DNA from: Eutypa lata
Lineage: Eukaryota; Ascomycota; Sordariomycetes; Xylariales; Diatrypaceae
NCBI GenBank assembly: GCA_022661535.1
Contig: JAKULF010000008.1
Span: 2,170,001 to 2,234,000 of the forward strand
Reading direction: 5' to 3'
Length of the DNA: 64,000 nucleotides
Below the pieces are notes generated by a model, which had not been told where the DNA came from, ran no database searches, and saw only the letters and a program-made list of their open reading frames with translations. Shown here one piece after another: positions 34,754 through 49,779 of the stretch (the first letter of the stretch is position 1; the number at the start of each line of letters is the position of its first letter). The position numbers were made by a program, and so were the translations under genes.

Positions 34754-37700
34754 TTTATTAAATTCAATATAATTTAACGTTATTAAAACGTAATCGTTAA
34801 AACGAAAAAAACTTTTTTAAAAAATATTATAATAATAAAATTAACTTTATTTTTATTATAAAAAACCAAAACATTATTATTTAAATTACTTTAATAAAAT
34901 ATTAAAAAACTTTTAAAACGATATTAATTTAAATTAAAAAAATACTTAACTTTTAAAAAAAATTATAATTAAAAGCGCTTTTTAAATTATTTTAATATCG
35001 TTAATAAAAACTTATATATATATTTCGTAAAACTTAATATATTATTTTCTTTTTTCGTTAATATATTAAACTTTAATAAAAAATTAATATTAATATATAT
35101 TATAATTAATAATAAATATTTTTTATATAAATTTTTTAATAATAATTTTACGTATAAAAAATAAATATTTAAATTTATTTTATTCGAATTTAAAATATTA
35201 TAATTTATTAACGATATAATAACGAAATTAATATAAAATTATAACGTAATTAATTATAAATTAAACTTTATTAAAAAAAGATTTTTATATATTAATAAAA
35301 ATTAAATAATTTTAATATTATTTTAAATTTATTATAACTTTAAAAATATAACTTCGTAATAAATTAAAATAAAAAAATACTTTTTATTAAAAGTAAAATA
35401 TTAACGAATTTATATTTTAATAAAAAAATCTTAACATTATTAATATTATATATATTATTTTTAATAAATTAACTTAATGATATTAAATTAATTAATATAT
35501 ATATTTTTTATATTATAAACTTTTTTACGTTATATAAAATAAATAACGTAATAATAAATAATATATTATTTATTAAATTTATAATAATAATTAACGTTTT
35601 AAAAAATAAATAAATAAAATAATAAAATAACTTTTCGTTAAAAAAATAATAAAATAAACATTTAATATAATTTTTAAAAACATTTTAATATAAAACAATA
35701 ACTTAAATTTTAATATTATATTATTTAAACTTTACGTTTTTTACGATTAAATAATAAAAACGTTATAATTATAACGTATTATTAAAAAAACATTTAAAAA
35801 TACTTAAACGATAAATTATTAATAATAATATATAAAATTTTAAAAAAGCTTTTTTTAAAATATTATAATTTAATTAAAACCTTTTTTATACGAAATTAAA
35901 ACGTTATTATTTTATTAATTTTATAATTATAAAATAAAATTAATATTAAAAAAAACCTTTTTATATAATAAGTTATAATTAATATTATTAAAAGAATTAT
36001 TAATAATTAAAAAATATATTAATAATTATTTTAAAAAAGTTTATATAAATTAATACTTTATTAATAATAATATTAATTTTATTAATTAAAAAATTAAATA
36101 AAAATATTCGTATTTATATAAATTATAAAAGTTTAAATAACGTTATAATAAAAAATTAATATTTAATTTTATTAATTAAAAAAACATTAAATGCTTTTTA
36201 TTAAATAAAATTTTATATTAAATTAAATATTATTATAATATTTTAATATTTAATTAATTATAAATCGTTTTTAAAAATAAATAAAAAATAACGTTTATTA
36301 TTAAATTTAACCGTTTTAAATACTTAATAATTAACTTTAATATAATTAATGCTTTAAATTCGTTTTAATATTATATTAATTATATTTTATTTAATTTATT
36401 AAAGAAATTCGTTATAATTTCTTTAAATAACGTTTTAATATATAATAAAACTTAAAAGAAATATTAAAATTATATACGAAAAATAATAACGAAATTAATA
36501 AATATTAATTTTATAATAAATATACGTAAATATAAATTTAACGTTATAAAAATTAAATATTTAAGCTTTATTATATTTATAAATAAAATAAACTTAAAAA
36601 ATTAAAAAAGATATAAAAACTTATTAAATTTATAAGTTTTTATTAACGTTTTATTAAAGAATTTTTAATAATAATTAAACTTTTAATTATATTAATAAAT
36701 AAAAATAATATTTAATTAATTAAAAAACGCTTTTAAAATTATTTTAATTTTAATATATTATAACTTTAAACGACGTATAATATTTAAAACGAACGTTTTT
36801 AATTAAACTTTAAAAGAAATATTATTATAATTTAATTTAAAGAAAATTATATTTAATTATATTTTTTTAATAAAGCATTTTTTAATTAAATATAATTATA
36901 AAATTTATGATAAAAAACTTTAAATTATAATAAAAATTTTCGAAAAATAATATTTTAAATTTTAAAAAATAAAAAAATTAATAAAAATAATTATAAATTA
37001 TAAAAACTTAAAGTATTTTATTATTATAAAATTATTAAATTAACGTTAAATTTAATAATCGAAATTTTTTAATAACTTTAAATTTTAAAATAATTATAAA
37101 CTTAAAAAAAAAGTAATAATTATTAATATTTTATTATAACTTTTAAACGATAAATTAATAAATTAATATAATATTATTAATAATAAAATTATTTATTAAT
37201 ATAAAACGCTTTTATTTTTTAATTAATAAATTAACTTTTTTTATTTATACGTTTTTAACGTTAATTAATTAATAAACGTTTTTATTAATAAAATTTATAA
37301 CGTATTATAATTAATAAAAAAAAATTAAAAAAATTAATTAATTTTAAATAAAAACGTTTTAATTAAAAAATTAAAAAATAATTATAAATTATTTACGTAA
37401 ATTATAAAATAATTTAAAATCGAATTTATATTAAAAATAAATTCTTAATATTATCGAATAAAACATTTAAATTATAAATATTATATTAAATTTATAATTT
37501 AACGTTAAAAATTATTTTAATCGTATTAAAATATATAATTTATTAAAACGAATTTATTTTTAATTTAATTTATTTCGTAATATAATAATATTTATATAAA
37601 TATATTATTTTTATAAACGAATAAAAAATTTAAAAATATTATTAATAAAATTTCTTAATTTTTTATTAATTTTATTTCGTTTATAAAGTAATATTTTCCT

Positions 37701-40456
37701 TAATTACGTAAAATTATTATTATTATATATAAAATATAATAATAAATAAATTTATAAAAATATAACATTATATTTTTATAATTAATACGAAAATAAAAAC
37801 ATTAATAAACGTTTTTATTATATATATTTATTAATTTTATAATATTTTTAATATAATTATATTAAATAAAAAAAATTAATTTATTTTAATATTTTAAATA
37901 AAATTAAATTAACGCTTAAATATTACGCTTTATTATTTATTAACGTATTTTTCGAAAATTAATAATTAATCGAAAATTATAAATAATATAATAAAATAAT
38001 ATTTACGTTTATATTATTTCCTTTATTAAAATAATTAAATCGATTAATTATTATTTATAAAATTTATAAATAATAACGTTATATTTAAAATTATAAAAGT
38101 TTTATTTTTTTTTATTAATTACGATTTTAATTTAAATATAAATATAAAATTAAAACGATTATTTATTATTTTAAAAACGACGATAATTTAATAAAAACTT
38201 TATAACGCTTTAATAATAATAAATAAAATAAAACGAATTATTGTTATAATTAAAATAATTATAATAAAGTTTTAAAAATAATAAATAAACGTAATAAATA
38301 AATATTAATTTAATATAAAAACTTTTAAAAAAACGAAATTTAAATTAAATAATAAATTAATTAATTTTGTTTTAATTATAAAAATATATTAATAAATCGT
38401 AATTATTAAATTTTTAAAATAATACGAAATCTTTTTCGTTTTTTATATATTTTTAATTTAACGATATTAAAAAGATTTATTTAAATAAAAAATAATTAAC
38501 GAAAAATAAAATTAACGAATTAAAAACATTATAACGTTAACGAAAAATTATAATATCGTATAAAATAAAAATAAAAATAAAAATAAATATTATTTTAAAA
38601 AAAATTTAAACTTTAAAATAAATAATAAAAAACTTAAATATTATATAAAATAATTAATATTATATCGAATTAATTAAAAATTAATTAAAAATTTATATAA
38701 ATATAATAATAATATTATAAATTTTTATAAAATTAATTTAAAAAAACTTAAGTTATTAAATTAATAATAATAATTAAACGAAATTATAAATTTCTTTTAA
38801 TAATAATAAATATAATATTTATTAATTATATAAAACGAAATTATTAAAATAAAAACGAAATCGTAACGAGTTATATTTAATTAATTTAAAAACTTAATTT
38901 AATACGAATAATTATTTAAAAGAATTAATATAAATAATTATTAAAAAGAATTATTATTTAAAAATATTTAAATTTATAATTAAAAGTTTTTAAAATAAAA
39001 TTATAATAAAAAATTAATAAAAAATTATTATAAAAATAACATTATAACGAAATTAAAAATATTATAATAAAAACGAAAAATTAATAACGAAATATTATTT
39101 AAAAAATAAAATAAATAAATAAAAAATATCGTTATATTAACGTTAACGATAATTTTACTTTATTTAACTTTAATTATATTTTATATAACTTTATAAAAAA
39201 TACATTTAATTAAAATTTAATTTTAATAAATAACGTTATTTAAAAATAAATAATATTTAATAACGTTTTTTTAAATATTAAACGTTAAATCGTTTTATTA
39301 TTTTTTCGTTAACGAAATAATAACGATGTAATATAATTATAATATATTTACGAAATTAAAATCGAAATAAATAATATAAAACTTTATTAATTTACGATAA
39401 ATAAAAACTTACGCGTAATAATTTATACGCTTTTTTTAAAATTAACGTTAAAACGATAACGATATAATAAATATTAAAAAAATTTTTTTTTTTTTTAATA
39501 TTTATTTAATTAAAATTAATATAATAACTTTTTTTAAGTATTTTAAAAATAATATAAAAACGAAAAATCGTTTTTATTAATATAATACGAAAGTTTTTTT
39601 TTATAAATTTAAACTTTATTATTATCGTTATTAACGTTAAATTTATTATTAATATTTTAAATAATATTAAAATAAAATAATATTTAAAATAAAAAAACTT
39701 TTAAATTAATAACGTTATTATAAATATTAATAATCGTTTAAATAAAAAATAATTAATATATTATTATTATATTATTTATAAAATTTTAATAAATTATAAT
39801 AAATTATTAAATAATAACTTTTTTTATAAATTATATAAAAATTATATTTCGTTATAACGAAAAAGAAAATATATAATAAAACTTTATTATTTCGTTTTTA
39901 TAAAAGTTAAAATTTATTATAACGATTTAAAAAAAATTATATAAAGTTATTTAATTATAATAAATAAAATATATATAATATTAAAATTAAAAAATATCGT
40001 AATAATAATAATAATATAATAATAAAAAGTTAAATAATATAAATTAAATAATTTAATAACGAAAAGAATTTATATTAAATTTTTAATAATTACGAAATAT
40101 TAACGAAAAATATAAAAATTAATATATAAAAATAAATACATAAAATAATTTATATAAAAAAACGAAAATTTATATAAATATATAAAAGTTTAAAATAATA
40201 TAAACGAAAAAAACGTAATAATATTTTATATATTAAATTATTTAAATATTAAAATAAACGATAAATTTTTATATATAATTTACGAATTTAATTTTTTAAT
40301 TTTTTAAACTTAATTAAATATATATAATTTAATAATTATTTATTATTTATATAATATATATATATAAAATTAATATTAAACTTTAATAATTATTAAAATA
40401 AATGTTTAAAAGATTTATTTAAAAATAATTAAAAATAATTATTTAAAAAAAAACTT

Positions 40457-40620
40457 ATTATTATAATATTAAAAATTAATTTAAAGTTATAATTATAATT
40501 TTATAACGTTATATATAAATCGGCGAAACGATATTTATAATTTAAATCTTTTTTTTCGTATAATAATAATATATTTATTTATTATATAAAGTTATTTAAT
40601 ATTATAATATTATAATAATA
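40457..40620 (+). repeat. direct repeat, copy 2 (possible 3' LTR part)
   Basis: Partner of 33344-33505, in the same orientation at an offset of about 7,112 bp. It retains slightly more G/C (for example AATCGGCGAAACG where copy 1 has AGTTAATAAAACG), showing that the two copies mutated separately. Confidence 0.6.
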
Positions 40621-42269
40621 ACGTAATATTTTTATATTTTAACGAATTTAATTTAAAAGAATTTATTAAATATATATAAAAAAATTATTATTATAATTTT
40701 ATTATTTAAATTAAAATTAAAATTTTTTTAAATTAAATTTTTATATTAATATAATATTACGAAAAATTTATTTTTTAAATAAAAATATTATATTATAATA
40801 TAAAAACTTTTTTATAATAATTAATAAAATAATAATATATATAATTTTTTAATTAAAATTTTTTAATAATTAAAATTTAATATATATTAATATAAACTTT
40901 ATTTTTTAAATTTTATTAAATTTAAAATTATAAAGAATATTAAAAAATATTTAAATAATAAATAAATATTTTATATTTATATTTTTTTAATATTAAAACG
41001 AATATATATTTTTTAAAATTATTAATATAATGTAAAATTTAATTAAATAAAATTTAAATTTTAAAAATATTAAAGTTTATAAAGTTTTTTATAAGTTTTT
41101 TTAATAATAAATTATTTATAATAATATTTATTAATATAAAATTTATTATAATTATAAATTTAATATTATATTAACGTTTTTAAAGTAATATAACGAAAAT
41201 TATAATATTTTATAAAACGTTTATTTTTTTATTTTATAATATATTTAATATATTTTTAATAAAATGTATTATATTAATAGAATTTTATAAATTTAATAAA
41301 TTTATAAAAAAATAATAATAAATAAAATTTAAAAATAATTATATTTATTAATAAAAATATAATATATAAAAAATTATAAATAAATAATAAACGTTTTTAA
41401 ATTTTAATATAAAAAGATTTAAAAAATAAATAAATTTAAAGTTTAAATAAATATAAAATTAATATAATTTAAATTAATTTATTAATATATTTAAAAAAAA
41501 TTATTATATATATTAATATTTTTATTATTAAATTTATTTATTAATATTTATAATTTTTTAAATATAAAGTTAATTAAAAATAAAATAATAATATTTAAAA
41601 TAATAATAAAATAAATAATTAAATTATTATTTAATTATTTATTTATAAATATAAAATTAAAATTAAAGTTATTATTATATTTTTAATATTATTTTATTTT
41701 TAATAAAACGAAAAATTTTTTTTATTATAAATTTTATTAATATTATAAAAAAAATAATATAATTATAATATTTATATTATTAATTATAAATTTTTAAAAA
41801 ATTAATAATATTTATATAAACTTTTATTATAAATAATTTTTTAAATAATTTTAATAATATTAAAAAAATAAAATATTTTCGAAATTTAAATAACTTTTTT
41901 ATTAAATATTAATTTAATATATTTTTTATAAATATTATTTTATATTAAATAAATATTAAATTATTTTTTTTAATAATAAAGATTATATATTAATTTTTAT
42001 TATAAAAACTTTATTAAATTATTTTTTAATATTAATATTTTTTTATATAATTAATTTTTTATTATTATTTTTATTATATATAAATAATATTTTATTAAAA
42101 TTACGAAAAAATATATTAAATTTTAAAAATATTAAAAATAATTAAAAATAATTAATAAAATTTTAAAATTAAAATAAATATTTAAAATTATAATTATAAA
42201 TAAAATTAAATAAACGAAATAATTTAAATTTATTATATAATTTATATAATTTTAATTTATTATAATTAT

Positions 42270-42475
42270 TACGATTTATTTTAAATAATAAAAATAATAA
42301 AAAAATATTTATAATAAAATAAATATTTAATTATTAAAAAGAATTTTTAAAAAGTTTATTTTATTTATATATAAATAATTCGAAAATATTAATTATTATT
42401 AATTTTTTTTTATTTTTTAAGTATTTAAAATTACGTAATACGTCTTTTTATTTAATTCGTAATATAATAATAAAT
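42270..42475 (+). repeat. four-copy repeat R1
   Basis: About 200 bp starting ATTACGATTTATTTTAAATA and ending in ATTACGTAATACGT plus TTTAATTCGTAAT. Recurs at 44078-44310 in the same orientation and at 49408-49630 and 51622-51820 inverted. R1 lacks a segment of about 30 bp present in R2. Confidence 0.7.
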
Positions 42476-43929
42476 TCTTATATTTTTAATATTTAAAATT
42501 AAAATTATTATAATATATTTATTAATTTATTAATTTTTTTATAATACGTATAAAGTATAATAAACTTTATTAAATTTATTAAATATTAAAAATACTTTAA
42601 ATTAAAAAGTTATCTTTATTAACGATTATTATATTTACGTTTTCGTTTTTAATTTTTTAATTACGTTAAGTTTTAAAAATATTTCGTAATTTCTTTTCGA
42701 TATTTTTTTTCGTTTTTTTAATATAAATATTAACGTTAAATAAATTATTTCGTTTAATTATTAAAATTTAAATATTAAATAAATTACTTTATTATTTTAT
42801 AAAATCTTTAATTTTAATAATTATATTTATATATACTTTTAATATATAAAATATAAGTTAAATTAAAATAATAATTATTAATATTTACGAAATATAAAAA
42901 ATTATTAAAATTATTATTATTATTATATAAAATTAATTAATAATTTAATTCGAAATTAAAATTAACGTTTTAAATAATAAAATTAATATTTTAATTAAAG
43001 TTTTATTAATTAAAGTTAAGTTACTTAATATAATAAAATTAAACGAATTAATTTTAAATAATATATAACTTTTTAAAATAAAAAATAAAATATAAATTAA
43101 TAATTTTATTATTAATAATAATTATATTCGTATTTATTATATTTATAATTATTTAAAATTAAAAATTAAAAACTTAATTATTTCGTAATTATAATACGTT
43201 AAACGTATAAATAAATAACTTAAAATATTAATTAAAATCTTTAACGTTTTTAATTACTTTTACGATAATTTTAATAAATAATTATATAATAAAATTAAAC
43301 TTAAAATAATAAAAATAAAAAATAATAATTTTTTTTATTAATTTTTAATTAATTAAAAATAAATTTTATATAATATTTATAATAACATTAATAAAATAAC
43401 GAATAATTAACGTATTTAAAAGCTTTAATAAGCTTTTTTAAATCGTTTATAAATTAAAATTAATAACTTTAAAGTTTTATTATTTACGTATTTAACTTTT
43501 ATTAAAAAACTTTATCGTTAATTTTATAATAAAAGTTATATTTATATAAATTATTATTTTAATTATTAACGTTTTAACGTAATAAATATTATTATTAATA
43601 TTATTACTTTAAATATTATTAAATTAACATTTAATTTAATTATATTATATTAAAATATTAATAATTTAAAACTTATTATTAATATACGAAAACCTTTAAG
43701 TTTATATAAATTAATAAACGTTAACGTAACTTTTATTTATTCGAAACTTATAATTTTTTTCTTAATTTAAGTTTAAAAAATAAATAATAACGTAATAATA
43801 AATATTAAAAATATAATACTTTAAATTACTTTATAAAAAATTATTTTAAATAATTAATTATAATTACGTATAAACTTATAATTTAAAGAATAATCGTTAT
43901 TAATAAATTTAATATAAAAAATAATAATA

Positions 43930-44310
43930 ATTTAAATAATATAAATTTAGAAAATTTAAAAAATATTATTATTAACGATATATATCGTTTAATTATTAAA
44001 AACTTTATTTAAAATTATTTTTAATATTTAAAATTTATATAATTTTATAACGAAACGTAATATATTAAAGAAATAATATTACGATTTATTTTAAATAATA
44101 CGTATAAATTAAATAATTAAAATAATAATAAAGTATTTATAATAAAATAAATATTTAATTATTAAAAAAGAATTTTAAAAGATTTATTTTATTTATATAT
44201 AAATAATTCGAAAATATTAATTATTATTATATATTTTTTTAATTTATTAATTTTTTTTTTAAATATTTAAAATTACGTAATACGTTTTTTTTATTTAATT
44301 CGTAATAATA
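43930..44310 (+). repeat. four-copy repeat R2 with extended inverted homology
   Basis: The core at 44078-44310 matches R1, R3 and R4. Upstream from about 43930 it additionally matches the reverse complement of 49630-49760, sharing ATATATATCGTTTAATTA and ATTTTTAATATTTAAAATTT. R2 and R3 therefore form an inverted pair of about 350-380 bp whose outer ends span about 5.8 kb. Confidence 0.65.
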
Positions 44311-46461
44311 ATTTTAATTATAAATTAAACGTTTTTTAAATAAAAGCTTTAATTTATTAAAATATAATAAAAATAATTTAATTTAAAAATTAAAAATTTA
44401 AAAAGATTTTTTTTATAATAACTTTAAATAATAATTATCGTTAATATATTAAAATTATTTTATTTATTTAAATAATATTTATTATTAAAAAATTAATAAA
44501 TAAATTTTTTAAAAAAGTTAATTTTAATAACGATTTATTTATTTTTAATAATAATAATTAATATTTAAATTATAATTTTAAAAATTTAATATTAATAAAT
44601 ATTAATAAATATTTATTATATAAAATATAATTATTTATAATATAATAATTAATTTAAATATTATTATATATTATATTTATAATAAAGTTTTTATTTTATA
44701 ATAAAATTTATTATAATAAAAAGTTTAATTTATTTATTAAAAAAAAATAAAAAATAAACGAAAAAAAAAACTTAATAACATAAAATTAATATTTAAATAA
44801 AACGTTAAAATCGTTTAATTTAATAATTAAAAATTTAATTATTTTCTTTTAAAAAAAAATTTAAACTTTTTAATAATAATTATTTTTTAATTTATTATTT
44901 TTAAAAATTAAATTTAAAGTTTTTTTTATAATAAATGTTTAATATAAATAATATAATTTTTATTATTTTTTTATAAAAAAATATAACGTAATTAATAAAA
45001 TTTTATTAATTATTAAATTTAATACGTTATATCGTTATTAAGTTTAATTTATTTATTTATAAATTTAATTTTTTAACGTATTATTATACGTTAATTTAAT
45101 CGTAATTTAATCGTATAAAAAGCTTTTAAATAATTTATTATTATTTATTTTAAAATTTAAATTTTATAACGATTAATTAAATAAAATAACTTTTAATAAA
45201 ATTAATATTATTAATTTAATAATTTCGTTATATTTAAATTACGAAAAAGTTAATATTTTAATTTAACGATTTAAACTTTTTTATTAATTATAACGTAATT
45301 AATATAAAAAAGTTAAATTTATTAACGTAAAAATTAATAAAGTTTAATTAAACTTATAAATTAATAAAAATAAAAAAATAATTTTTATTTAAAAATCGAT
45401 ATAATTATTAATTTAATTTAACGGTTTTTATTTTTAAAGTTTATTATAATATATATTTAACGATTTAATAATTTAATTATAATAATTTAATTATAATTTA
45501 TTTAAAATTAAAAAAACGTTAAATTATTTAATTTAATTTTATTAAATCGTTAAATTATAATTTATTTTATAAACTTTTATAATACTTTAATTACGATATT
45601 AAATATTAAATATTTAATATATAAAATATAAATCGAAAATATATTATATATTTATATTTAAATTAATAATAATAATAATAAGAAATAAAACGTTAATAAA
45701 AATAATTATATAACGTATATTTAATTAAATTAAAAAAATAATTTTTAAAATTAATTAAAAAATTAATATAATTTAATTTTAAATTAATTTAATATTAAGT
45801 TTTTATTAATTTAAAATTAATTAATTTTTAAAAAAGATTATTATTAATATTTATTATTTATATTAATTTTAATTTTATTTTAAATTTTATAATTAATTTT
45901 AAAAAACATTAAAATAAAAATACTTTTTAAATAAAATAAATTTTAACTTTATTAATATTAAATATTTTAAAAGATTTAATTAATATATTATATTATATTT
46001 AAAAAAATAAAATTAATATTATTTCGTATATTTTAAAAATAAAATAATCTTTATTATATAATATATTTATTATATTTTAAACGAATTTAAAATTATTATA
46101 TTATTATAAAATTATATTACGTAATATATTAAAAAGCTTTTTAAAATATATATTTTTTAATATTTATTTAATTTTATATAATTTAAATTTTAATAAAACG
46201 TTAATAAATAAAAAAATAAAAAAATAAAAAAATATTTATTAAATTTTAATTTTTTAAATTAATTAAATTTATAAAATTTAACGTTTTAACTTTTTAAAAT
46301 TATATAAAATTAAAATTATATAATATAAATCTTTTTATTTATATTATATAAAATAATTTTATTTATTTTAATATTTTAATATATTATATTAAATAATATA
46401 AAATTAATATTATATATATTTTATAAAATATAATTTAATATTAAACTTTTTTTTATATTAT

Positions 46462-47065
46462 AAAATTTTATTAATCGTTACGATGTAAAAAAGTACGGCT
46501 TTTTACAAGCTTCGAAAACTTTTTTTTAATTTTCGAAATTAATAAAATTTTATTTTATAAGTTATAACTTATTACGTTAAATTCGAAAAATTTAATCGAA
46601 GAATTAAAATATAAATTATTAATAATAATAAAGTTATTTAAATTATCGTAATATTTATTTTTATTTATAAACTTTATAATAAATTATATATTACGATAAT
46701 TTAAATATTTAAAAGATTTAAAAAATTTAAATTAAAAAATTTAAATCTTTTTGCTTTTTTTTTTAAAATTTAAACTTTAAACTTTATAAATTTATTATTA
46801 CGTATTATTAATTTTATAAATTTAATTATTATATTATAAGCTTTTTACATTAATTATTATATATAAATCTTTTATTTAACTTTATATATATATTTAATTT
46901 TACGTTTATACGTAAATTTAATTAATTTATAATTAAATTAATTAATTAAAGTTATATTATTTAATTATATTATTTAATTATATTACTTTAAAAATTCTTA
47001 AGTAATTAAAGCTTTAAAGTTATAATTTATAAGTTTATAAATTAAAAAAGTAATTAATAAATAAT
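46462..47065 (+). repeat. 1-kb direct repeat, copy 1, left part
   Basis: About 600 bp starting AAAATTTTATTAATCGTTAC and containing AAAAAAGTACGGCTTTT and AAAGCTTTAAAGTTATAATT. It matches 49780-50405 at an offset of about 3.3 kb with mainly C/T and G/A differences. The remainder of copy 1 is found at 48905-49285. Confidence 0.75.
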
Positions 47066-47962
47066 TTATAAATTTATAAATTATAAATTTATAAATTATA
47101 ATAATTTAATTATTATAATTATTTATATATAATTATAAATTAATTATAAATTTATACGTTATAAAATAAATTTATAAGTTATTTATATAATTAATTATTA
47201 TTATTTATAACTTTTAAATTTATAATTATTATAATTATTTATAAGTATTATAATTACTTATATATAATTATAAATTAATTATAAATTATAAAATAAATTT
47301 ATAAATTATTTAATTATTATTATTATATAATTATTATAATTATTTATAATTATAAGTTTATAAGTTATAAGTTTATAAATTTAAAAGTTATAAAATAAGT
47401 TTATAATTACTTTATATATTAAGCTTTTTTCGATTAATTATATATATTTTACGTATTTATTAAACTTAATATAAAAAAATACTTATAAATTTTAAAAGTT
47501 AATTAAAAAAAGCTTAATTTAATTTAATAAATTTCGGCTTTTTATATATTAAAAACGACGTTTTTTTTATATAAATTAATTTTTATCTTTATAACGTTTT
47601 TATTAATAATTAATTAATAAACATACGTTTTAAAAAAGTAATTAAATTATTAAATTTAAAATTAAATAACGATTATAAATATATATATATTTTTATTATA
47701 ACTTTAATTAAAAATAATAATTATAATATTAAAGTTTAAAAAGCTTTATATATTAAAATTATTTTATTCGAATGCTTTTATAATTAATATATTATTAATA
47801 TAATTTTAATTATTTTAAAAAAAGTCGTTTAAAAGTAATATTATATAATAAAAGCTTAAAGCGTTATAATTTTAATAATATAATAAATAATTATAATATA
47901 TTAAAGAAAAAAAACATTTAAATAAGCTTATATAAGCCATTTATTCGAACGATTATTTAATT

Positions 47963-48560
47963 TATATATTATTATTATTACTTTAATTATTTCGAAAAAA
48001 GCCGTTTAAAAATAATATTATATAAAAAAAGCTTAAAGCATTATAATTTTTTTAATTAAAATAATAATAATAATATACGAATTAAATAATTATTTAAATA
48101 AATAACTTACGTAATTTAATTTAAATTTATAAATTTATAAATTACTTTATAAAGTTATAAATTTATAAATTTATAAAATAATAAGTTTATAAATTATTTT
48201 ATAAAGTTATAAGTTTATAAATTATAAATTTATAAATTATAAATTTATAAGTTATAAATTTATAAGTTATAAGTTTATAAATTATAAGTTTATAAATTAT
48301 AAATTTATAAATTTAAAAGTTTATAAGTTTATAAATTACTTTATAAAGTTATAAGTTTATAAATTTAAAAATTTATAAATTTAAAAATTTATAAATTTAT
48401 AAATTTATAAATTATTTTATAAGTTTAAAAATTTTATTTAATCGTATATTATTATTATTATTTTAATTAAAAAAATTATAATATTTTAAGCTTTTTTTAT
48501 ATAATATTACTTTTAAACGGCTTTTTTCGAAATAATTAAAATAATAATAATAATATATAT
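47963..48560. repeat. inverted repeat arms (about 115 bp) around a minisatellite
   Basis: Arms at 47963-48080 and 48442-48560 are near-perfect reverse complements with only a few differences, all transitions. Each carries the rare G/C-bearing core CGAAAAAAGCCGTTTAAAA, and each is itself bounded by TATTATTATTATTAC/T and its complement, as in a MITE. A third, more diverged direct copy lies at 47764-47885. The 361 bp between the arms is a minisatellite. Confidence 0.75.
48120..48440. repeat. AT-only minisatellite
   Basis: Irregular array of 8-11 bp units of the form TTATAAATTTATAAA / TTATAAGTTTATAAA. Similar arrays occur at 47060-47400, 48900-49010 and 50395-50540, where TTAAAAGTTATAAG units dominate. 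Confidence 0.8.
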
Positions 48561-48904
48561 ATAAAGAACGTATTAAAACGCGTTTATAAAGTGATTTTTA
48601 TAAAGTAATTTTTATAAAGTAATTTATTAATTTTAATTTATACGGCTTCGTTTTAAATTTAAAAAAATAATAAAAATTCTTATTTATATATTAACTTATA
48701 AATTTAATATATATAAAACTTTAAATTTATTAAGTTTATTTTAAATTTATTACGAATTATTTTATTTTAAAATATAATATTTATAATATATAAAAAGCGA
48801 AAAATTATTAAAAGAATTTAAGTTATTATAATTCGCGAAAATTTTTAAAGATTTAATTAATTAAAACTTAATGTATTAACGTAATATAAAAAATATATAT
48901 AATA

Positions 48905-49285
48905 ATTTAAAATTTAAAATAAGTTTATAAATTTATAAGTTTAAAAGTTATAAGTTTAAAAGTTATAAGTTTAAAAGTTATAAATTTAAAAGTTATAAAT
49001 TATAAATAATTAAAGTTAAATAATTTATAAAACTTAAAAAATATATTTAATTAAAGTGTTAAATTCTTTTTAAAATTAATTAAATTATTAACGTTATTTT
49101 AACTTTAAATTAATAATTATTAATTAAATTTTAATTTATTTTAATTTTTTATTAAATAAGATTTAATTAATTTTAATATAAATTTTTTTATTAATTATTA
49201 AAACCGTATTAATTTTATTTTTACTTTAAATTTTACGATTAATTTTTAAATAATTTAAAATAAAAAATCTTTTAAATTTAATAAT
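48905..49285 (+). repeat. 1-kb direct repeat, copy 1, right part
   Basis: Matches about 50440-50812, including ACTTAAAAAATATATTTAAT, ATTAACGTTATTTTAA and AAAAAATCTTTTAAATTTAA. With 46462-47065 it makes up the first copy of the 1-kb repeat. Confidence 0.7.
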
Positions 49286-49407
49286 TAAAGTTTTAAATAA
49301 ATATTTTATATAAAATAAATTAAAACGTATTATATTAAATATAAAATTAAAAAAGATAATTATTATATAATGTTTTTAATATATAATAAATTTAAAAAGT
49401 TATTATT

Positions 49408-49760
49408 ATAAATTAAATAAAAAAAACGTATTACGTAATTTTAAATATTAAATAAAAAGAAAAAAATATATATAATAATAATTAATATTTTTAAATTATT
49501 TATATATAAATAAAATAAATTTTTTAAAGATATTTTTTATTATAAAAACTTTTTTATTATTTTAATTATTTAATTATTATTATAATTATTTATTTTATAT
49601 ATATTATTTAAAATAAATCGTAATATTTTTTTTAAATATATTATATATTAAATTTTATTTTAAAATTATATAAATTTTAAATATTAAAAATAACTTTAAA
49701 TAATATTTTTAATAATTAAACGATATATATTATTATTAATATTATTTTTTTAAATTTATA
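49408..49760 (-). repeat. four-copy repeat R3 (inverted)
   Basis: Reverse complement of R2; the core at 49408-49630 begins ACGTATTACGTAATTTTAAA and ends ATTTAAAATAAATCGTAATA, and homology to R2 continues to about 49760. It ends about 20 bp before copy 2 of the 1-kb repeat begins. Confidence 0.65.
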
Positions 49761-49779
49761 TATTTATTTTTATTAAATT

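Larger units (their letters stand above)
47066..48904. other. 1.84-kb segment splitting copy 1 of the 1-kb repeat
   Basis: Homology between copy 1 and copy 2 is interrupted here: copy 2 is nearly continuous where copy 1 has 1.84 kb. The segment contains the three-copy TTCGAAAAAAGCCGTTT repeat and a minisatellite. It looks like an insertion into copy 1; a deletion in copy 2 is the alternative. Confidence 0.5.

Noticed and set aside
48120..48440. CRISPR-like regular array
   Set aside because: Units are 8-11 bp and back to back with no unique spacers; this is an AT minisatellite in a eukaryotic genome.
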